Positions 26,325 to 35,891 are shown, counted from the stretch's first letter. The stretch: DNA of 64,000 nucleotides from Nocardioides sp. Root122 (GCF_001425025.1 NZ_LMDE01000001.1:478751-542750); one strand, 5' to 3'. Numbers and translations are program-made. The notes: generated from the sequence alone by a model not told the origin.

Positions 26325-27266
26325 GTGGCAACCACCGTTGTTGCTGAGGACACCGGCCGGGCCAGGCCGCGGCTCGGCGACCGGGTCTTCTCCCGGCTCG
26401 CCCTGGCTGCGGGGATCGCGATCCTTGCCGCCCTGGCAGGCGTCTTCATCTTCCTGGCGATCGAGGGCGTCCCCGGCCTGTCCAAGCCGGCCGAGTTCTA
26501 CGGCAGCGCAACCAGCTTCTGGGGCTACGTCGCGCCGCTGCTGTTCGGCACGGTGCTGGCCGCGGTCATCGCGCTCGTCGTCGCCGTCCCGCTCGCCTGG
26601 GGCGTCGCGCTGGTGGTGAGCCACTACGCCCCCAAGTCCATCGCGACCCCCATCGCGTACGTCATCGACCTGCTCGCCGCCGTGCCGTCGGTCGTCTTCG
26701 GCCTCTGGGGCATCAGCGTGCTGGCACGCGAGCTCCAGCCGGCGTACGTCTGGCTCGACGAGAACATGGGCTGGCTGCCGTTCTTCGCCGGCCCCGCGTC
26801 GGGCACCGGGCGCACCATCCTGACCGCCGGGCTGGTGCTGGCGATCATGATCCTGCCGATCATCACCGCGATCTCCCGCGAGGTGTTCGCGCAGACCCCG
26901 CGCCTGCACGAGGAGGCCGCGCTGGCCCTCGGCGCCACGCGCTGGGAGATGATCCGGATGGCCGTCTTCCCCTACGCCCGTTCCGGCATGGTGTCCGCGG
27001 TGATGCTCGGTCTCGGACGTGCCCTCGGCGAGACGATGGCCGTCGCGATGGTCCTCTCGCCGGGCGGCGGCATCTCGCTCAACCTGATCTCCAGCAGCAA
27101 CCCCGCCTCGATCGCGTCCAACATCGCCGCCAACTACAAGGAGGGCACCCCGGGCAAGATCCAGGTGCTGATCGCGACCGGCCTGGTGCTGTTCCTGGTG
27201 ACGTTCCTGGTGAACTTCGCCGCGCGATGGATCGTCACCCGCAGTGAGAGGAAGCTCCACCGATGA
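26325..27266 (+). CDS. pstC: Phosphate ABC transporter permease PstC
   Basis: 313 residues with six transmembrane segments and the ABC-permease EAA loop (EEAALALGATRWEMIRMAV), which docks onto PstB. GTG start. Its stop overlaps the pstA start by four bases (ATGA). The periplasmic loop between helices 3 and 4 contains an aromatic stretch, YVWLDENMGWLPFF, typical for PstC. Confidence 0.95.
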   Translation: MATTVVAEDTGRARPRLGDRVFSRLALAAGIAILAALAGVFIFLAIEGVPGLSKPAEFYGSATSFWGYVAPLLFGTVLAAVIALVVAVPLAWGVALVVSHYAPKSIATPIAYVIDLLAAVPSVVFGLWGISVLARELQPAYVWLDENMGWLPFFAGPASGTGRTILTAGLVLAIMILPIITAISREVFAQTPRLHEEAALALGATRWEMIRMAVFPYARSGMVSAVMLGLGRALGETMAVAMVLSPGGGISLNLISSSNPASIASNIAANYKEGTPGKIQVLIATGLVLFLVTFLVNFAARWIVTRSERKLHR

Positions 27267-28354
27267 GCGTCACGACTGCTCCCGTCCGCACGGCCCCCGA
27301 GGCGGTCTCCTTCACCGCGGCCAGGCTGCCCCGCATCGCGCCGGCTCTCGTGGCCGTCGTGGCCGTCGCGGCTGCTGCGCTGCCGGTGCTCCTCCTCGGC
27401 TGGGGCCCGGTCGCCTGGGCGATCCTGTCCGCTCTCGTCTTCCTCGTCGCGCTCCCCGTCTGGGCCGGTGTGGTCGAGGGACGTCGCGGCGCCACCGATC
27501 GGCTGATGACCGGCCTCGTGTGGACCGCCTGCGCGATCGCGGTCGTGCCCCTGGCCTCGCTGCTGTGGACGGTCGTCGACCGCGGTCTGCCGCGGATCAG
27601 CTCCACCTTCCTGACCTTCTCGATGTATCGCACGAGCCTGGACCAGGAGGTCGGCATCTACCACGCGCTGATCGGCACGCTGCTGATCACGATCGGCGCG
27701 GCCGTCATCTCCGTGCCGATCGGCATCATGGCCGCGATCTACCTCATCGAGTACGGCAAGGGCAGCCGGCTGGCCGGGTGGATCACCTTCCTCGTCGACG
27801 TGATGACCGGCATCCCGTCGATCGTCGCCGGACTGTTCGCGTTCTCGGTCTTCATCCTGCTCTTCGGACCGAGCTACCGGTCTGGCATCGGCGGCTCGGT
27901 GGCGCTGTCGCTGCTGATGATCCCGGTGGTCGTTCGCTCGACCGAGGAGATGCTGCGCCTCGTGCCGGCCGACCTGCGCGAGGCGTCGTACGCCCTGGGC
28001 GTGCCGAAGTGGCGCACGATCGTCAAGGTCGTGCTGCCGACCGCGCTGGGCGGCATCGTGACCGGCGTGACCCTCGCCATCGCCCGCGTGGTCGGTGAGA
28101 CCGCCCCGTTGCTGCTCATCGCCGGTCTGACGACGCGCACCAACTTCAACCTGTTCGACGGGCGGATGACGACCCTGCCAGTGTTGATCTACACCCAGAA
28201 CGCCAACCCCGGCATCGCCGAGACCCCGGGCGGCACGCCGCCGGGCGTCGAGATCGCTTGGGGTGCAGCGCTGGTGCTGATCGTGATCGTGATGCTGCTG
28301 AACCTCGTGGCGCGCGTCATCGGCAGGATCTTCGCCCCCAAGACCGGCCACTGA
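27263..28354 (+). CDS. pstA: Phosphate ABC transporter permease PstA
   Basis: 363 residues, longer than E. coli PstA (about 296) because of two extra hydrophobic segments at the N-terminus, as usual in actinobacteria. The EAA loop is EASYALGVPKWRTIVKVVLP. Translationally coupled to pstC. It forms the membrane channel with PstC. Confidence 0.95.
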   Translation: MSVTTAPVRTAPEAVSFTAARLPRIAPALVAVVAVAAAALPVLLLGWGPVAWAILSALVFLVALPVWAGVVEGRRGATDRLMTGLVWTACAIAVVPLASLLWTVVDRGLPRISSTFLTFSMYRTSLDQEVGIYHALIGTLLITIGAAVISVPIGIMAAIYLIEYGKGSRLAGWITFLVDVMTGIPSIVAGLFAFSVFILLFGPSYRSGIGGSVALSLLMIPVVVRSTEEMLRLVPADLREASYALGVPKWRTIVKVVLPTALGGIVTGVTLAIARVVGETAPLLLIAGLTTRTNFNLFDGRMTTLPVLIYTQNANPGIAETPGGTPPGVEIAWGAALVLIVIVMLLNLVARVIGRIFAPKTGH

Positions 28355-28396
28355 GCCAGACCCAGATCTTCCGGAAGACAAGAGAGACCCACCCCC

Positions 28397-29176
28397 ATGG
28401 CCAAGAGCATCACCGTCGACTCCCTCGACATCTACTACGGCGACTTCCTCGCCGTCGAGGGCGTCAGCATGACCATCAAGGCGCGCTCCGTCACTGCCTT
28501 CATCGGCCCCTCCGGCTGCGGCAAGTCCACCTTCCTGCGCTCGCTCAACCGCATGCACGAGGTGATCCCCGGTGCCCGCGTCGAGGGCAAGGTGATGGTG
28601 GACGGCCAGTCGCTCTACGACAGCGCCGTCGACCCGGTCGCCGTACGCCGCCAGATCGGCATGGTCTTCCAGCGGCCGAACCCGTTCCCGACGATGTCGA
28701 TCTACGAGAACGTGCTCGCCGGCAACCGACTCAACTCCAAGAAGATGAAGAAGTCCGAAGCCGACGACGTCGTCGAGCGCTCGCTCAAGGGCGCGAACCT
28801 CTGGAACGAGGTCAAGGACCGCCTCGGCAAGCCCGGCATGGGCCTCTCCGGCGGCCAGCAGCAGCGCCTGTGCATCGCCCGCGCGATCGCCGTCGAGCCG
28901 CAGGTCCTGCTGATGGACGAGCCGTGCTCGGCGCTCGACCCGATCTCCACCTCGGCCATCGAGGACCTGATCCACGAGCTGAAGACCGACTACACGATCG
29001 TCATCGTCACCCACAACATGCAGCAGGCCGCCCGCGTCTCCGACGAGACCGGCTTCTTCAACCTGAAGGCCGCCGGCGAGCCCGGCCACCTCGTGGAGTT
29101 CAACTCCACCCAGAAGATGTTCGCCAACCCCGACAACGAGGCCACCGAGGCCTACATCTCCGGCCGCTTCGGCTGA
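28397..29176 (+). CDS. pstB: Phosphate ABC transporter ATPase PstB
   Basis: 259 residues. Walker [10 protein letters not shown] (37-45), the PstB-typical [18 protein letters not shown] signature LSGGQ (150-154), Walker B LLMDEP (171-176) and the switch histidine in VTHNMQQA are all intact. It powers phosphate import through PstCA. It starts 42 bases after pstA and ends the operon just before a long hairpin that can act as its terminator. Confidence 0.97.
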   Translation: MAKSITVDSLDIYYGDFLAVEGVSMTIKARSVTAFIGPSGCGKSTFLRSLNRMHEVIPGARVEGKVMVDGQSLYDSAVDPVAVRRQIGMVFQRPNPFPTMSIYENVLAGNRLNSKKMKKSEADDVVERSLKGANLWNEVKDRLGKPGMGLSGGQQQRLCIARAIAVEPQVLLMDEPCSALDPISTSAIEDLIHELKTDYTIVIVTHNMQQAARVSDETGFFNLKAAGEPGHLVEFNSTQKMFANPDNEATEAYISGRFG

Positions 29177-29208
29177 GCGCTCGCCCGGGTTGGCCCAGGG
29201 CGCCCTGG

Positions 29209-29280
29209 GGGGGGTAGTTAGGGACGTTCTGGTGGTGAGATCGGGGGTTCGACCCACCAGACCGTCCCTAACTACCCCCC
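29209..29280. repeat. Long hairpin, left copy of a flanking pair
   Basis: A 27-base arm (29209-29235, starting with a G run then TAGTTAGGGACGTTCTGG) pairs with 29254-29280 with a single mismatch; the loop is 18 bases. The core GGGGTAGTTAGGGACGTTCT is identical to the left arm of the hairpin at 30503, 1.3 kb away. It lies 32 bases after pstB, so it probably also terminates that operon. Confidence 0.85.
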
Positions 29281-29400
29281 GGGGAGGTGGGGCACCGTAG
29301 CGGGCCAGCAACTGTCCCCAGGACGGCCTGAGGCCGCCCCGGCCGGTCAGCTGTGGATCGCTGCCGCGCCGCATCCAAACCGTCGGCCATCGTGCCTCCG

Positions 29401-30471
29401 ATGGAGGAGTACGGCGTAGGTGCGTGGCCGCTCCAAGGGTTCGGTCCGCGCGAGGGCCTGCCGCCCGGGACGGTGTGGCCGTCGCGCCGCGAGGACGAGG
29501 GCGGCCCGACCGAGTGGCAGACGCGCTCGGGTGCGTTCCGGCGTACGAGCAGGGGGCTGTGGGTGGCCGCCGAGGTGCAGCGCACCCTCGAGCAGCGCAT
29601 CGTCGAGGCTGCAGCGTGCCTTCCGTCCTACGGGGCGGTGACCGGCTGGGCCGCACTGCGCTGGCAGCGAGCGATGTGGTTCCAGGGCTCGTGGCCGGAC
29701 CAGACACCACGTCCGGTGGCGCTGGCGGTGGGCGACCAGCACGCCCTACGACCGCAGCTGGGACTCCAGGTCAGTCAGGAGATCCTCCCGCCGGGCACCA
29801 TCCGCCGGGTTCGGGGTCTCAGGGTCACGTCGGCACTTTGGAGCGTGGCCTACGAGATGAGGAAGGCGCCGAGCGAGGAGGCGGCCGTTGTCGCCTTCGA
29901 GCTGGCGGCGCTGCACGACCTCGTGTCGATCGCCGAGCTGGCTGCGTACGTCGACACCGCGCTGTGGGTGCGGCAAGGCGTGCCACGGATCCGCGCCCTG
30001 CTGCCCCACCTCGACGAGAACAGCTGGTCGCCCACCGAGCCGATCATGCGCCGGACCTGGTGCCTGTCCCACCATCCCAGGCCGCTCACCAACCATCCTG
30101 TCTTCACGCGTGACGGGCGGTTCGTGGGCACTCCCGACCTCCTCGACCCTGACGCAGGCGTCTACGGCATGTACGACGGCGCGCTGCACCTGGCAGGGAA
30201 GGCGCGGCAGAAGGACGTCGTCAAGGAGGCGGCGTACCGCGCGCTCGGCCTCGAGGGGGTGACCATGATGGCGGGCGACCTTGCAGACCGCGAACCCTTC
30301 GTCGCCAGGCTCCGCGAGGCCTACACGCGCGCCGCGCACCGACCCCCCGAGCGGCGCCGCTGGAGCACCGAGCTGCCGCACTGGTGGATCCCCACGTTCA
30401 CCGTGGAGCAAAGGCGCAGGCTCTCCCCGGAGCAGCGGGTCCGCCTTCTCGGGTACCGGCCGGCGGCCTGA
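29401..30471 (+). CDS. Actinobacterial nuclease-like protein (DUF559/AbiEi-like), hypothetical
   Basis: About 356 residues. The N-terminal third resembles the winged-helix AbiEi-type antitoxin region found in many actinobacterial orphans (RTSRGLWVAAEV, then YGAVTGWAALRWQRA). The C-terminal third resembles a very-short-patch-repair-like fold (GTPDLLDPDAGVYGMYDGA, then a basic stretch KARQKDVVKEAAYRALGLEG), where a PD-(D/E)xK-type core would sit: Asp in PDLLD, Asp in YDGA and the following Lys. Residues for catalysis are suggestive, not proven. The start is uncertain: GTG at 29353 is also in frame. Two near-identical long hairpins flank it, and it sits as a lone insertion between pst and pit. 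Confidence 0.6.
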   Translation: MEEYGVGAWPLQGFGPREGLPPGTVWPSRREDEGGPTEWQTRSGAFRRTSRGLWVAAEVQRTLEQRIVEAAACLPSYGAVTGWAALRWQRAMWFQGSWPDQTPRPVALAVGDQHALRPQLGLQVSQEILPPGTIRRVRGLRVTSALWSVAYEMRKAPSEEAAVVAFELAALHDLVSIAELAAYVDTALWVRQGVPRIRALLPHLDENSWSPTEPIMRRTWCLSHHPRPLTNHPVFTRDGRFVGTPDLLDPDAGVYGMYDGALHLAGKARQKDVVKEAAYRALGLEGVTMMAGDLADREPFVARLREAYTRAAHRPPERRRWSTELPHWWIPTFTVEQRRRLSPEQRVRLLGYRPAA

Positions 30472-30502
30472 GGCCGGCCGACGCCTGCCACGTGCCCGTC
30501 TC

Positions 30503-30570
30503 GGGGTAGTTAGGGACGTTCTGGGAGGTCAGTCGCCCGTTTCGCCTACGAGAACGTCCCTAACTACCCC
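30503..30570. repeat. Long hairpin, right copy of a flanking pair
   Basis: A perfect 20-bp arm pair: 30503-30522 (GGGGTAGTTAGGGACGTTCT) and 30551-30570, with a 28-base loop. It lies between the nuclease-like gene and the convergent pit gene, where it can also end transcription. The arm sequence is shared with the hairpin at 29209 but the loops differ, so conservation is of the arms. Confidence 0.85.
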
Positions 30571-30609
30571 CCCAGAGAGCCGAGCGCCGGGCGGAGCCGG
30601 CGACCAACG

Positions 30610-31605
30610 TCAGGGGAGGAAGAGGTGCGCGATCCCGTAGCAGATGGCGGCGGCGAGGGCGGCGGCCGGGAAGGTCAGCACCCAGGCCGTGAGGATCGAC
30701 TTCGCCACGCCCCAGCGGACGGCGGAGAGGCGCTTGGTGGCACCGACGCCCATGACCGCGGAGGTGATGGTGTGGGTGGTCGAGATCGGCGCCTCGAAGA
30801 CGTACGACGTCGTGTAGAGCACGCCGGCGGCCACCGACTCCGCCGCGAAGCCGCGGGGCGGGTCGAGGTGGATGATGCGGCGCCCGAGCGTGCGCATGAT
30901 GCGCCAGCCGCCGGACCACGTGCCGAGGGAGATCGCCGTCGCGGCAGCCAGGATGACCCAGAGCGGGAGGCCGTCGGACTCGGAGACGTAGCCACCGGTG
31001 AGCAGCGCCAGGAAGATCACGCCCATCGTCTTCTGGGCGTCCTGCAGGCCGTGGCCGAGCGCCATCGCCGCGGCGGAGACGGTCTGGGCGACCTTGAAGC
31101 CGCGGTTGGTGCGTCCCGGGTTGGCGTTGCGGAAGAGCCACATGATCGCCAGCATCAGCAGGAAGGCGAGCGAGAAGGCGACGACCGGCGACAGGAACAT
31201 CGGGATGACGACCTTGTCGAGCACGACCGCCCAGTTGGTCGTCGCGCCCGCGACCACCGCCGCGCCGCAGAGGCCGCCGATGAGGGCGTGCGAGGACGAC
31301 GACGGCAGGCCGAAGTACCACGTGATGAGGTTCCACGTGATGGCGCCGAGGAGGCCGCACATCACGATGACCAGTCCGTGGGAACCGGGGCCTGGGTCGA
31401 TGGTGTCGGAGACGGTGTGGGCCACCTTTTGGCCCAGGAACGCACCGACGAAGTTCATGACGGCCGCCATGGCCAGCGCCACGCGGGGCTTCAGGGCCCC
31501 CGTGGACACGGACGTGGCGATCGCGTTGGCAGCGTCGTGGAAGCCGTTGGTGTAGTCGAACACCAGGGCGACGGCGACGACCGCGATGATGATCGCGATT
31601 TCCAT
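30610..31605 (-). CDS. Low-affinity inorganic phosphate transporter (PiT family)
   Basis: 331 residues, about ten transmembrane segments. Both PiT signature repeats are present: GFHDAANAIATSVSTGAL near the N-terminus and GHGLQDAQKTMGVI in the second half, which build the phosphate site. It is a proton- or metal-phosphate-coupled symporter, working when phosphate is plentiful. It starts four bases after the DUF47 gene, so the two are one operon, and converges on the hairpin-flanked gene. Confidence 0.93.
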   Translation of the reverse strand: MEIAIIIAVVAVALVFDYTNGFHDAANAIATSVSTGALKPRVALAMAAVMNFVGAFLGQKVAHTVSDTIDPGPGSHGLVIVMCGLLGAITWNLITWYFGLPSSSSHALIGGLCGAAVVAGATTNWAVVLDKVVIPMFLSPVVAFSLAFLLMLAIMWLFRNANPGRTNRGFKVAQTVSAAAMALGHGLQDAQKTMGVIFLALLTGGYVSESDGLPLWVILAAATAISLGTWSGGWRIMRTLGRRIIHLDPPRGFAAESVAAGVLYTTSYVFEAPISTTHTITSAVMGVGATKRLSAVRWGVAKSILTAWVLTFPAAALAAAICYGIAHLFLP

Positions 31606-31609
31606 CGAG

Positions 31610-32227
31610 TCAGGACTCCTTGACGGCGATCTGCTCCACGATGTTCGCGACCTTCTCGAACGCGTCGATCGCCCCCTCGAGGGACTCCACGACGTCCTTC
31701 AGCTTCAGGACCTCGAGCGCCTCGTACTCGCCGCTGAACAGGTTGGCGAGGATGCGGCGGTAGGACTTGTCGCCGGTGTTCTCGAGGCGGTTGATCTCGA
31801 TCCAGTACTCGTCGAGCGAGCCCATCGACTCCAGCTTCGGCATCGCGGCCGCGGTGAGCTCGGCGCAGCGCTGCAGCACCTCGACCTGCTGGGTGGTCTC
31901 CGGCGGGAGCGAGGTGACCTCGTAGAGGAGGACGAGGTCGACGGCCTCGTCCATCATGTCCATCACGTCGTCCAGGGCCGAGGCCAGCGAGTAGATGTCC
32001 TCGCGGTCGAACGGGGTGACGAAGGTGCTGTTGACGCGACGCACGATCGAGTGGGTGGTCTCGTCGGCAGCGTGCTCGGCCTCGCGCATGCGCTGGGCGA
32101 TCTCGGGACGGGAGGCCCCTTCGGCAAGCATCTCGCTGAGGAGCTGCGCTCCGACGACGAGGTGGCCTGCGGCTTCGCTGAACAGGTCGTAGAACGAGCT
32201 GTCGACAGGGCGGAACTTCAAACGCAC
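31610..32227 (-). CDS. DUF47 (PhoU-like) partner of the Pit transporter
   Basis: 205 residues of the DUF47 family: an all-helical PhoU-like bundle beginning RLKFRPVDSSFYDLF and containing EHAADETTHSIVRRVNSTFVTP and the FDREDIYSLASALDDVMDMMDE segment, with metal-binding acidic residues. These proteins are encoded next to pit genes and are thought to control Pit activity. GTG at 32227 is favoured over the ATG at 32266: GGAG lies six bases before it and the length then fits the family. Confidence 0.92.
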   Translation of the reverse strand: MRLKFRPVDSSFYDLFSEAAGHLVVGAQLLSEMLAEGASRPEIAQRMREAEHAADETTHSIVRRVNSTFVTPFDREDIYSLASALDDVMDMMDEAVDLVLLYEVTSLPPETTQQVEVLQRCAELTAAAMPKLESMGSLDEYWIEINRLENTGDKSYRRILANLFSGEYEALEVLKLKDVVESLEGAIDAFEKVANIVEQIAVKES

Positions 32228-32347
32228 GGTGAACTCCGAACGGGGGGCGGATGAACCGGGAAACATGCTAGGGGGTGATCCGCTCGAGAACGCAACCGCG
32301 AGCCGTGTGACCGGCGCCGCTCCGCCCGGCGAGGCCTGAGGACGCCC

Positions 32348-34525
32348 TCAGCGGCGGCGGGTGCGCTGGCGCGCGATGAGCGCGTCCTGCAGGTGTCGTA
32401 CGCCGCTGTGGTGCCGCCACTCGCCGTCGGCCCCCAGCTCCCAGGCGGAGGTCTCCTCGTCCAGCGCCAGGTCGAGGAGCGCGCGGATCTCTTCGACGAC
32501 GTGCTCGTCGCGCAGCCGGACCAGCACCTCGACGCGACGGTCGAGGTTGCGGTGCATCATGTCGGCCGAGCCGATCCAGGCGGCGGGGTCTCCGTCGTTC
32601 TCGAACCAGAACACGCGGCTGTGCTCGAGGAAGCGGCCCAGGATCGACCGGACCCGCACCGTCTCCGACAGCCCGGGCACGCCGGGGCGGAGGGCGCAGA
32701 TGCCGCGGATCACCAGCTCGACGGGCACGCCGGCCTGCGAGGCGAGGTAGAGCGCGTCGATCACCGCCTCGTCGACCACCGAGTTCGCCTTGATCCGGAT
32801 GCCTGCCCGGCGGCCGGCCTGCTGGTGGGCGACCTCCTGGTGGATCTGCGCGATCAGCCCGTCGCGGACGCTGTCGGGCGCCACCAGCAGGTGCTCGTAG
32901 GTGGTGTTGCGGCTGATCCCGGAGAGGTTGTTGAACAGCAGCGCGACGTCCTCGCCGATCTCCGGGTCGGAGGTCAGCAGGCCGAGGTCCTCGTAGAGCC
33001 GGGCGGTCTTCGGGTTGTAGTTGCCGGTGCCGAGGTGGACGTAGCGCTTGATCCCGTCGGGCTCGTCGCGCACGACCATGGACAGCTTGCAGTGGGTCTT
33101 GAGGCCGACCAGACCGTAGACCACGTGGCAGCCGGCGTGCTCGAGCTTGCGCGCCCAGCGGATGTTGGCCTGCTCGTCGAAGCGCGCCTTGATCTCCACG
33201 ATCACCAGCACCTGCTTGCCCGCCTGGGCCGCGTCGATGAGCGCCTCGATGATCGGGCTGTCGCCGGAGGTGCGGTAGAGCGTCTGCTTGATCGCCAGCA
33301 CGTGCGGGTCGGCGGCGGCCTGCTCCAGGAACCGCTGCACGGAGGTGGCGAAGGAGTCGTAGGGGTGGTGCAGCAGCACGTCGTGGCGCGACACCGAGTC
33401 GAAGACGTCGACGGGGGAGGCGGACTCGACCTCGGCCAGGCTCGGGTGCGTCGAGGGGAGGAAGCCGGCGTACTTGAGGTCGTCGCGGGGCAGGTCGGCG
33501 ATCGAGTTCAGGCCGGTGAGGTCGAGCGGGCCGGGCAGCGAGACCACCTCGTCGCGGCGTACGCCGAGCTCGGAGACCAGGAGCTCGAGCACCTTCGGGT
33601 CGATCGACTGCTCGACCTCGAGCCGGACGGGAGCGCCGAAGCGGCGCCGCAGCAGCTCCTTCTCGAGGGCCTTGAGGAGGTTCTCCGCGTCGTCCTCCTC
33701 GACCTCGAGGTCCTCGTTGCGGGTGACGCGGAAGGTGTGCGCGCCGAGCACCTCCATGCCGGAGAACAGCTTCTTGAGGTGCTCGCCGATGACGTCCTCG
33801 ATGGGCACGAAGCGCTGGTTGCCGAGACCGACGAAGCGGCCGAACGTCGGCGGCACCTTCACACGGGCGAAGTGCTCGGTGCCGGTCTTCGGGTGCCGCA
33901 CCACCACGGCGAGGTTGAGCGAGAGCCCCGAGATGTACGGGAACGGGTGCGCCGGGTCGACGGCCAGCGGCGTCAGGACCGGGAAGATCCGATCCTTGAA
34001 GAGCTTCTTGCAGACCTTCTGCTCCTCGCGGTCGAGCTCGGCCCAGCGGACGATCTCGATGCCCTGGTGGCCGAGCTCGGGGAGCAGGTCGACGAGGGCC
34101 TGTGCGTGCCGCTCCATCAGCTCACGACACGTCGACCACAGCTGGTCGATCTGCTCGCGCGGCATCAGCCCGCTCGCGGCCCGGACGGCCACTCCGGCGT
34201 CGATGCGCCGCTTGAGACCGGCGACGCGCACCATGAAGAACTCGTCGAGGTTGCTGGCGAAGATGGCCAGGAACCGCACGCGCTCCAGCAGCGGAAGGGT
34301 CGGGTCCTCCGCGAGCTCGAGGACCCGCTGGTTGAACCGCACCCACGAGATCTCCCGGTCGATGAACCGGTCGTCGAACTTCTCCACGGCCTCGATCGCG
34401 GCCTCGTCGGGCTGGTAGGGGGGCTCGACGTCGAACACCTCGGTCGGGTGGCCGAACGGCTGGTCGACCGGCCCCTCCTCCACCGACGGGGAGACAGCGC
34501 TGGTGAGGGTGGCCGGGTCGGACAT
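32348..34525 (-). CDS. ppk: Polyphosphate kinase 1
   Basis: 725 residues. It polymerises the gamma-phosphate of ATP into polyphosphate. The PPK N-terminal domain begins [20 protein letters not shown]; the two phospholipase-D-like C-terminal domains hold the autophosphorylated-histidine regions, [20 protein letters not shown] and [34 protein letters not shown] is also diagnostic. I start at ATG 34525 (MSDPATL), with CACACT at a leaderless distance. One GTTCACC-like half-site occurs upstream, too weak to call a PHO box. Polyphosphate storage fits the neighbouring Pit and Pst uptake genes. Confidence 0.96.
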   Translation of the reverse strand: MSDPATLTSAVSPSVEEGPVDQPFGHPTEVFDVEPPYQPDEAAIEAVEKFDDRFIDREISWVRFNQRVLELAEDPTLPLLERVRFLAIFASNLDEFFMVRVAGLKRRIDAGVAVRAASGLMPREQIDQLWSTCRELMERHAQALVDLLPELGHQGIEIVRWAELDREEQKVCKKLFKDRIFPVLTPLAVDPAHPFPYISGLSLNLAVVVRHPKTGTEHFARVKVPPTFGRFVGLGNQRFVPIEDVIGEHLKKLFSGMEVLGAHTFRVTRNEDLEVEEDDAENLLKALEKELLRRRFGAPVRLEVEQSIDPKVLELLVSELGVRRDEVVSLPGPLDLTGLNSIADLPRDDLKYAGFLPSTHPSLAEVESASPVDVFDSVSRHDVLLHHPYDSFATSVQRFLEQAAADPHVLAIKQTLYRTSGDSPIIEALIDAAQAGKQVLVIVEIKARFDEQANIRWARKLEHAGCHVVYGLVGLKTHCKLSMVVRDEPDGIKRYVHLGTGNYNPKTARLYEDLGLLTSDPEIGEDVALLFNNLSGISRNTTYEHLLVAPDSVRDGLIAQIHQEVAHQQAGRRAGIRIKANSVVDEAVIDALYLASQAGVPVELVIRGICALRPGVPGLSETVRVRSILGRFLEHSRVFWFENDGDPAAWIGSADMMHRNLDRRVEVLVRLRDEHVVEEIRALLDLALDEETSAWELGADGEWRHHSGVRHLQDALIARQRTRRR

Positions 34526-34571
34526 GTCGACCAGTGTGGCACCGAAAGGTGAACGCGAGATGACGCTCGTG

Positions 34572-34934
34572 TCAGTAGACGAGCGCCTGCACGCCGTCAC
34601 CGAGGACCTGCTCGGCGAACACCGCGGCGCCGGCGATCGTGATGCCCTCGCGCAGGTCGCCCGCCGAGAGCCCGCGCCGGGCCGCGCACTGCGAGCAGAC
34701 CGTGATCGTGCCGCTCGACAGCACGGCGTCCATCAGCCGGTCCAGGGGAGTGGCCAGGTCGAGCTCGAACGCCTCCGCCCGGCCCGGTACGCCGAACCAC
34801 GCGGCCTCGCCGGTCAGCCAGAGCGAGACCTCGGCCCCCGACGCGGCGGCGGCCGCTGCCACGGTGAACGCCTGGTTGCAGCGCTCGGCGTCCTCGGCTC
34901 CGCAGGTGACCTTGACGACCAGTGAGCGAGGCAT
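34572..34934 (-). CDS. DsrE-family protein
   Basis: 120 residues with the DsrE/F-like sulfur-carrier fold: [25 protein letters not shown] at the start, [16 protein letters not shown], and a CSQCAARRG pair in the second half. Such proteins are small Rossmann-like units, some binding persulfide at a cysteine. The role here is unknown. The -10 TAATGT (34946-34941 on the minus strand) is six bases before the ATG. Confidence 0.8.
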   Translation of the reverse strand: MPRSLVVKVTCGAEDAERCNQAFTVAAAAAASGAEVSLWLTGEAAWFGVPGRAEAFELDLATPLDRLMDAVLSSGTITVCSQCAARRGLSAGDLREGITIAGAAVFAEQVLGDGVQALVY

Positions 34935-34940
34935 GGGGCC

Positions 34941-34950
34941 ACATTAGAGT
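34941..34950. promoter_or_regulatory. Interlocked divergent -10 elements
   Basis: ACATTAGAGT holds TAGAGT (34945-34950) for the rightward nitrobindin-like gene, ending seven bases before its ATG, and TAATGT on the opposite strand for the leftward dsrE-like gene, ending six bases before its ATG. The two overlap by two bases, so both promoters cannot be occupied at once. Confidence 0.6.
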
Positions 34951-34957
34951 GAGCGCC

Positions 34958-35452
34958 ATGCCTTTCGAGCTGCCGGACAACCTGCACCCCAACTGCGGCC
35001 CCGTCGCCTGGCTGCTCGGCACGTGGCGGGGCAACGGCCACGGCGCGTACCCGACCATCGAGTCGTTCCAGTTCGGCCAGGAGCTGATCTTCACCCACGA
35101 CGGCCGGCCGTTCTTCCACTACATGTCGCGCGCGTGGATCGTCGACGAGCAGGGCGAGTTCGTCCGCGACGCCGCGATGGAGACCGGCTTCCTGCGCTGC
35201 CCCGAGCCGGGCAAGGTCGAGTTCCTCCTCTCGCACAACATCGGCTTCTCCGAGATCTGGTACGGCGCTGCGGAGGGCGGCAAGGTCGAGATGCACACCG
35301 CCGGCGTCGCCTACACCGAGACCGCCAAGCACGTCGACGCGGGCTCCCGGATGTACGGCAACGTCGACGGCGACCTCCTCTACGCCTACGACATGGCCGC
35401 CGTGGGCCAGAAGCTCCAGCCGCACATCTGGGCGCGCCTCCAGCGGGCCTGA
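34958..35452 (+). CDS. Nitrobindin-like haem-binding protein (FABP-like barrel)
   Basis: 164 residues forming a ten-stranded beta-barrel. The nitrobindin signature GTWRGNGHGAYPTIESF (about 21-37) is complete, and the C-terminal histidine that would ligate haem lies in LQPHIWARL. Family members bind ferric haem and may isomerise peroxynitrite or bind nitric oxide. ATG at 34958. It precedes fur by eight bases and is very likely co-transcribed. Confidence 0.9.
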   Translation: MPFELPDNLHPNCGPVAWLLGTWRGNGHGAYPTIESFQFGQELIFTHDGRPFFHYMSRAWIVDEQGEFVRDAAMETGFLRCPEPGKVEFLLSHNIGFSEIWYGAAEGGKVEMHTAGVAYTETAKHVDAGSRMYGNVDGDLLYAYDMAAVGQKLQPHIWARLQRA

Positions 35453-35460
35453 GCGGGACG

Positions 35461-35874
35461 ATGAGTGACGACCTCGCCGCCCGGCTGCGCGAGCAGGGGT
35501 TGCGACTCACCCCCCAGCGCGAGCTGATCCTGCGGGCCGTCGACGAGCTGCGCCACGCCACTCCCGACGAGGTGCTGGTCCACGTCCGCGGCCAGGTCAG
35601 CTCGGTCAACGCCTCCACCGTCTACCGCACGCTCGAGGTGCTCGAGGAGCTCGGGCTCGTGCGCCACACGCACCTCAGCGACCGCGCGCCGACGTACCAC
35701 TCCGTGCACGAGCACGAGCACGTCCACGTCGTGTGCCGCACCTGCCACACGGTGCTGTCGTACGACCCCGACCTCGTCGCCCCGGTCGTCGCCGCGCTGG
35801 CCGAGGACGGGTTCACCATGGACGTCGGTCACCTGGCCATCTTCGGCACCTGCGCGGACTGCGCTGGCAGCTGA
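35461..35874 (+). CDS. Fur-family metalloregulator
   Basis: 137 residues. The winged helix has RLTPQRELILRAV and NASTVYRTLEVLEELG; the metal-binding part has YHSVHEHEHVHVVCRTCH, with His and Cys ligands, and a C-terminal CADC. CxxC pairs at both positions suit the structural zinc site of Fur/Zur. It could be Fur or Zur; the sequence alone does not say which metal. It follows the haem-barrel gene by eight bases. Confidence 0.9.
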   Translation: MSDDLAARLREQGLRLTPQRELILRAVDELRHATPDEVLVHVRGQVSSVNASTVYRTLEVLEELGLVRHTHLSDRAPTYHSVHEHEHVHVVCRTCHTVLSYDPDLVAPVVAALAEDGFTMDVGHLAIFGTCADCAGS

Positions 35875-35891
35875 GTCGCCCAGCGACTCAG
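35871..35891 (+). terminator. Terminator at the end of fur
   Basis: CTGAGTCGC-CCA-GCGACTCAG, a 9-bp perfect stem that includes the fur stop codon. A further GCGACTCAG copy lies shortly downstream, near 35910. Confidence 0.6.

Noticed and set aside
27134..29710. 858-residue minus-strand ORF over pstA and pstB
   Set aside because: Antisense shadow; the plus strand has all permease and ATPase motifs.
29209..30570. Insertion sequence or composite transposon
   Set aside because: No transposase motif and no visible target-site duplication; left as a hairpin-flanked gene.
32393..34552. 719-residue plus-strand ORF over ppk
   Set aside because: Antisense mirror of ppk; composition dominated by Val, Asp, Gly and Leu, with no domain. 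The minus-strand frame carries all PPK1 motifs.
34530..34560. PHO box before ppk
   Set aside because: Only one GTTCACC half-site is present; the neighbouring 11-base unit does not match.
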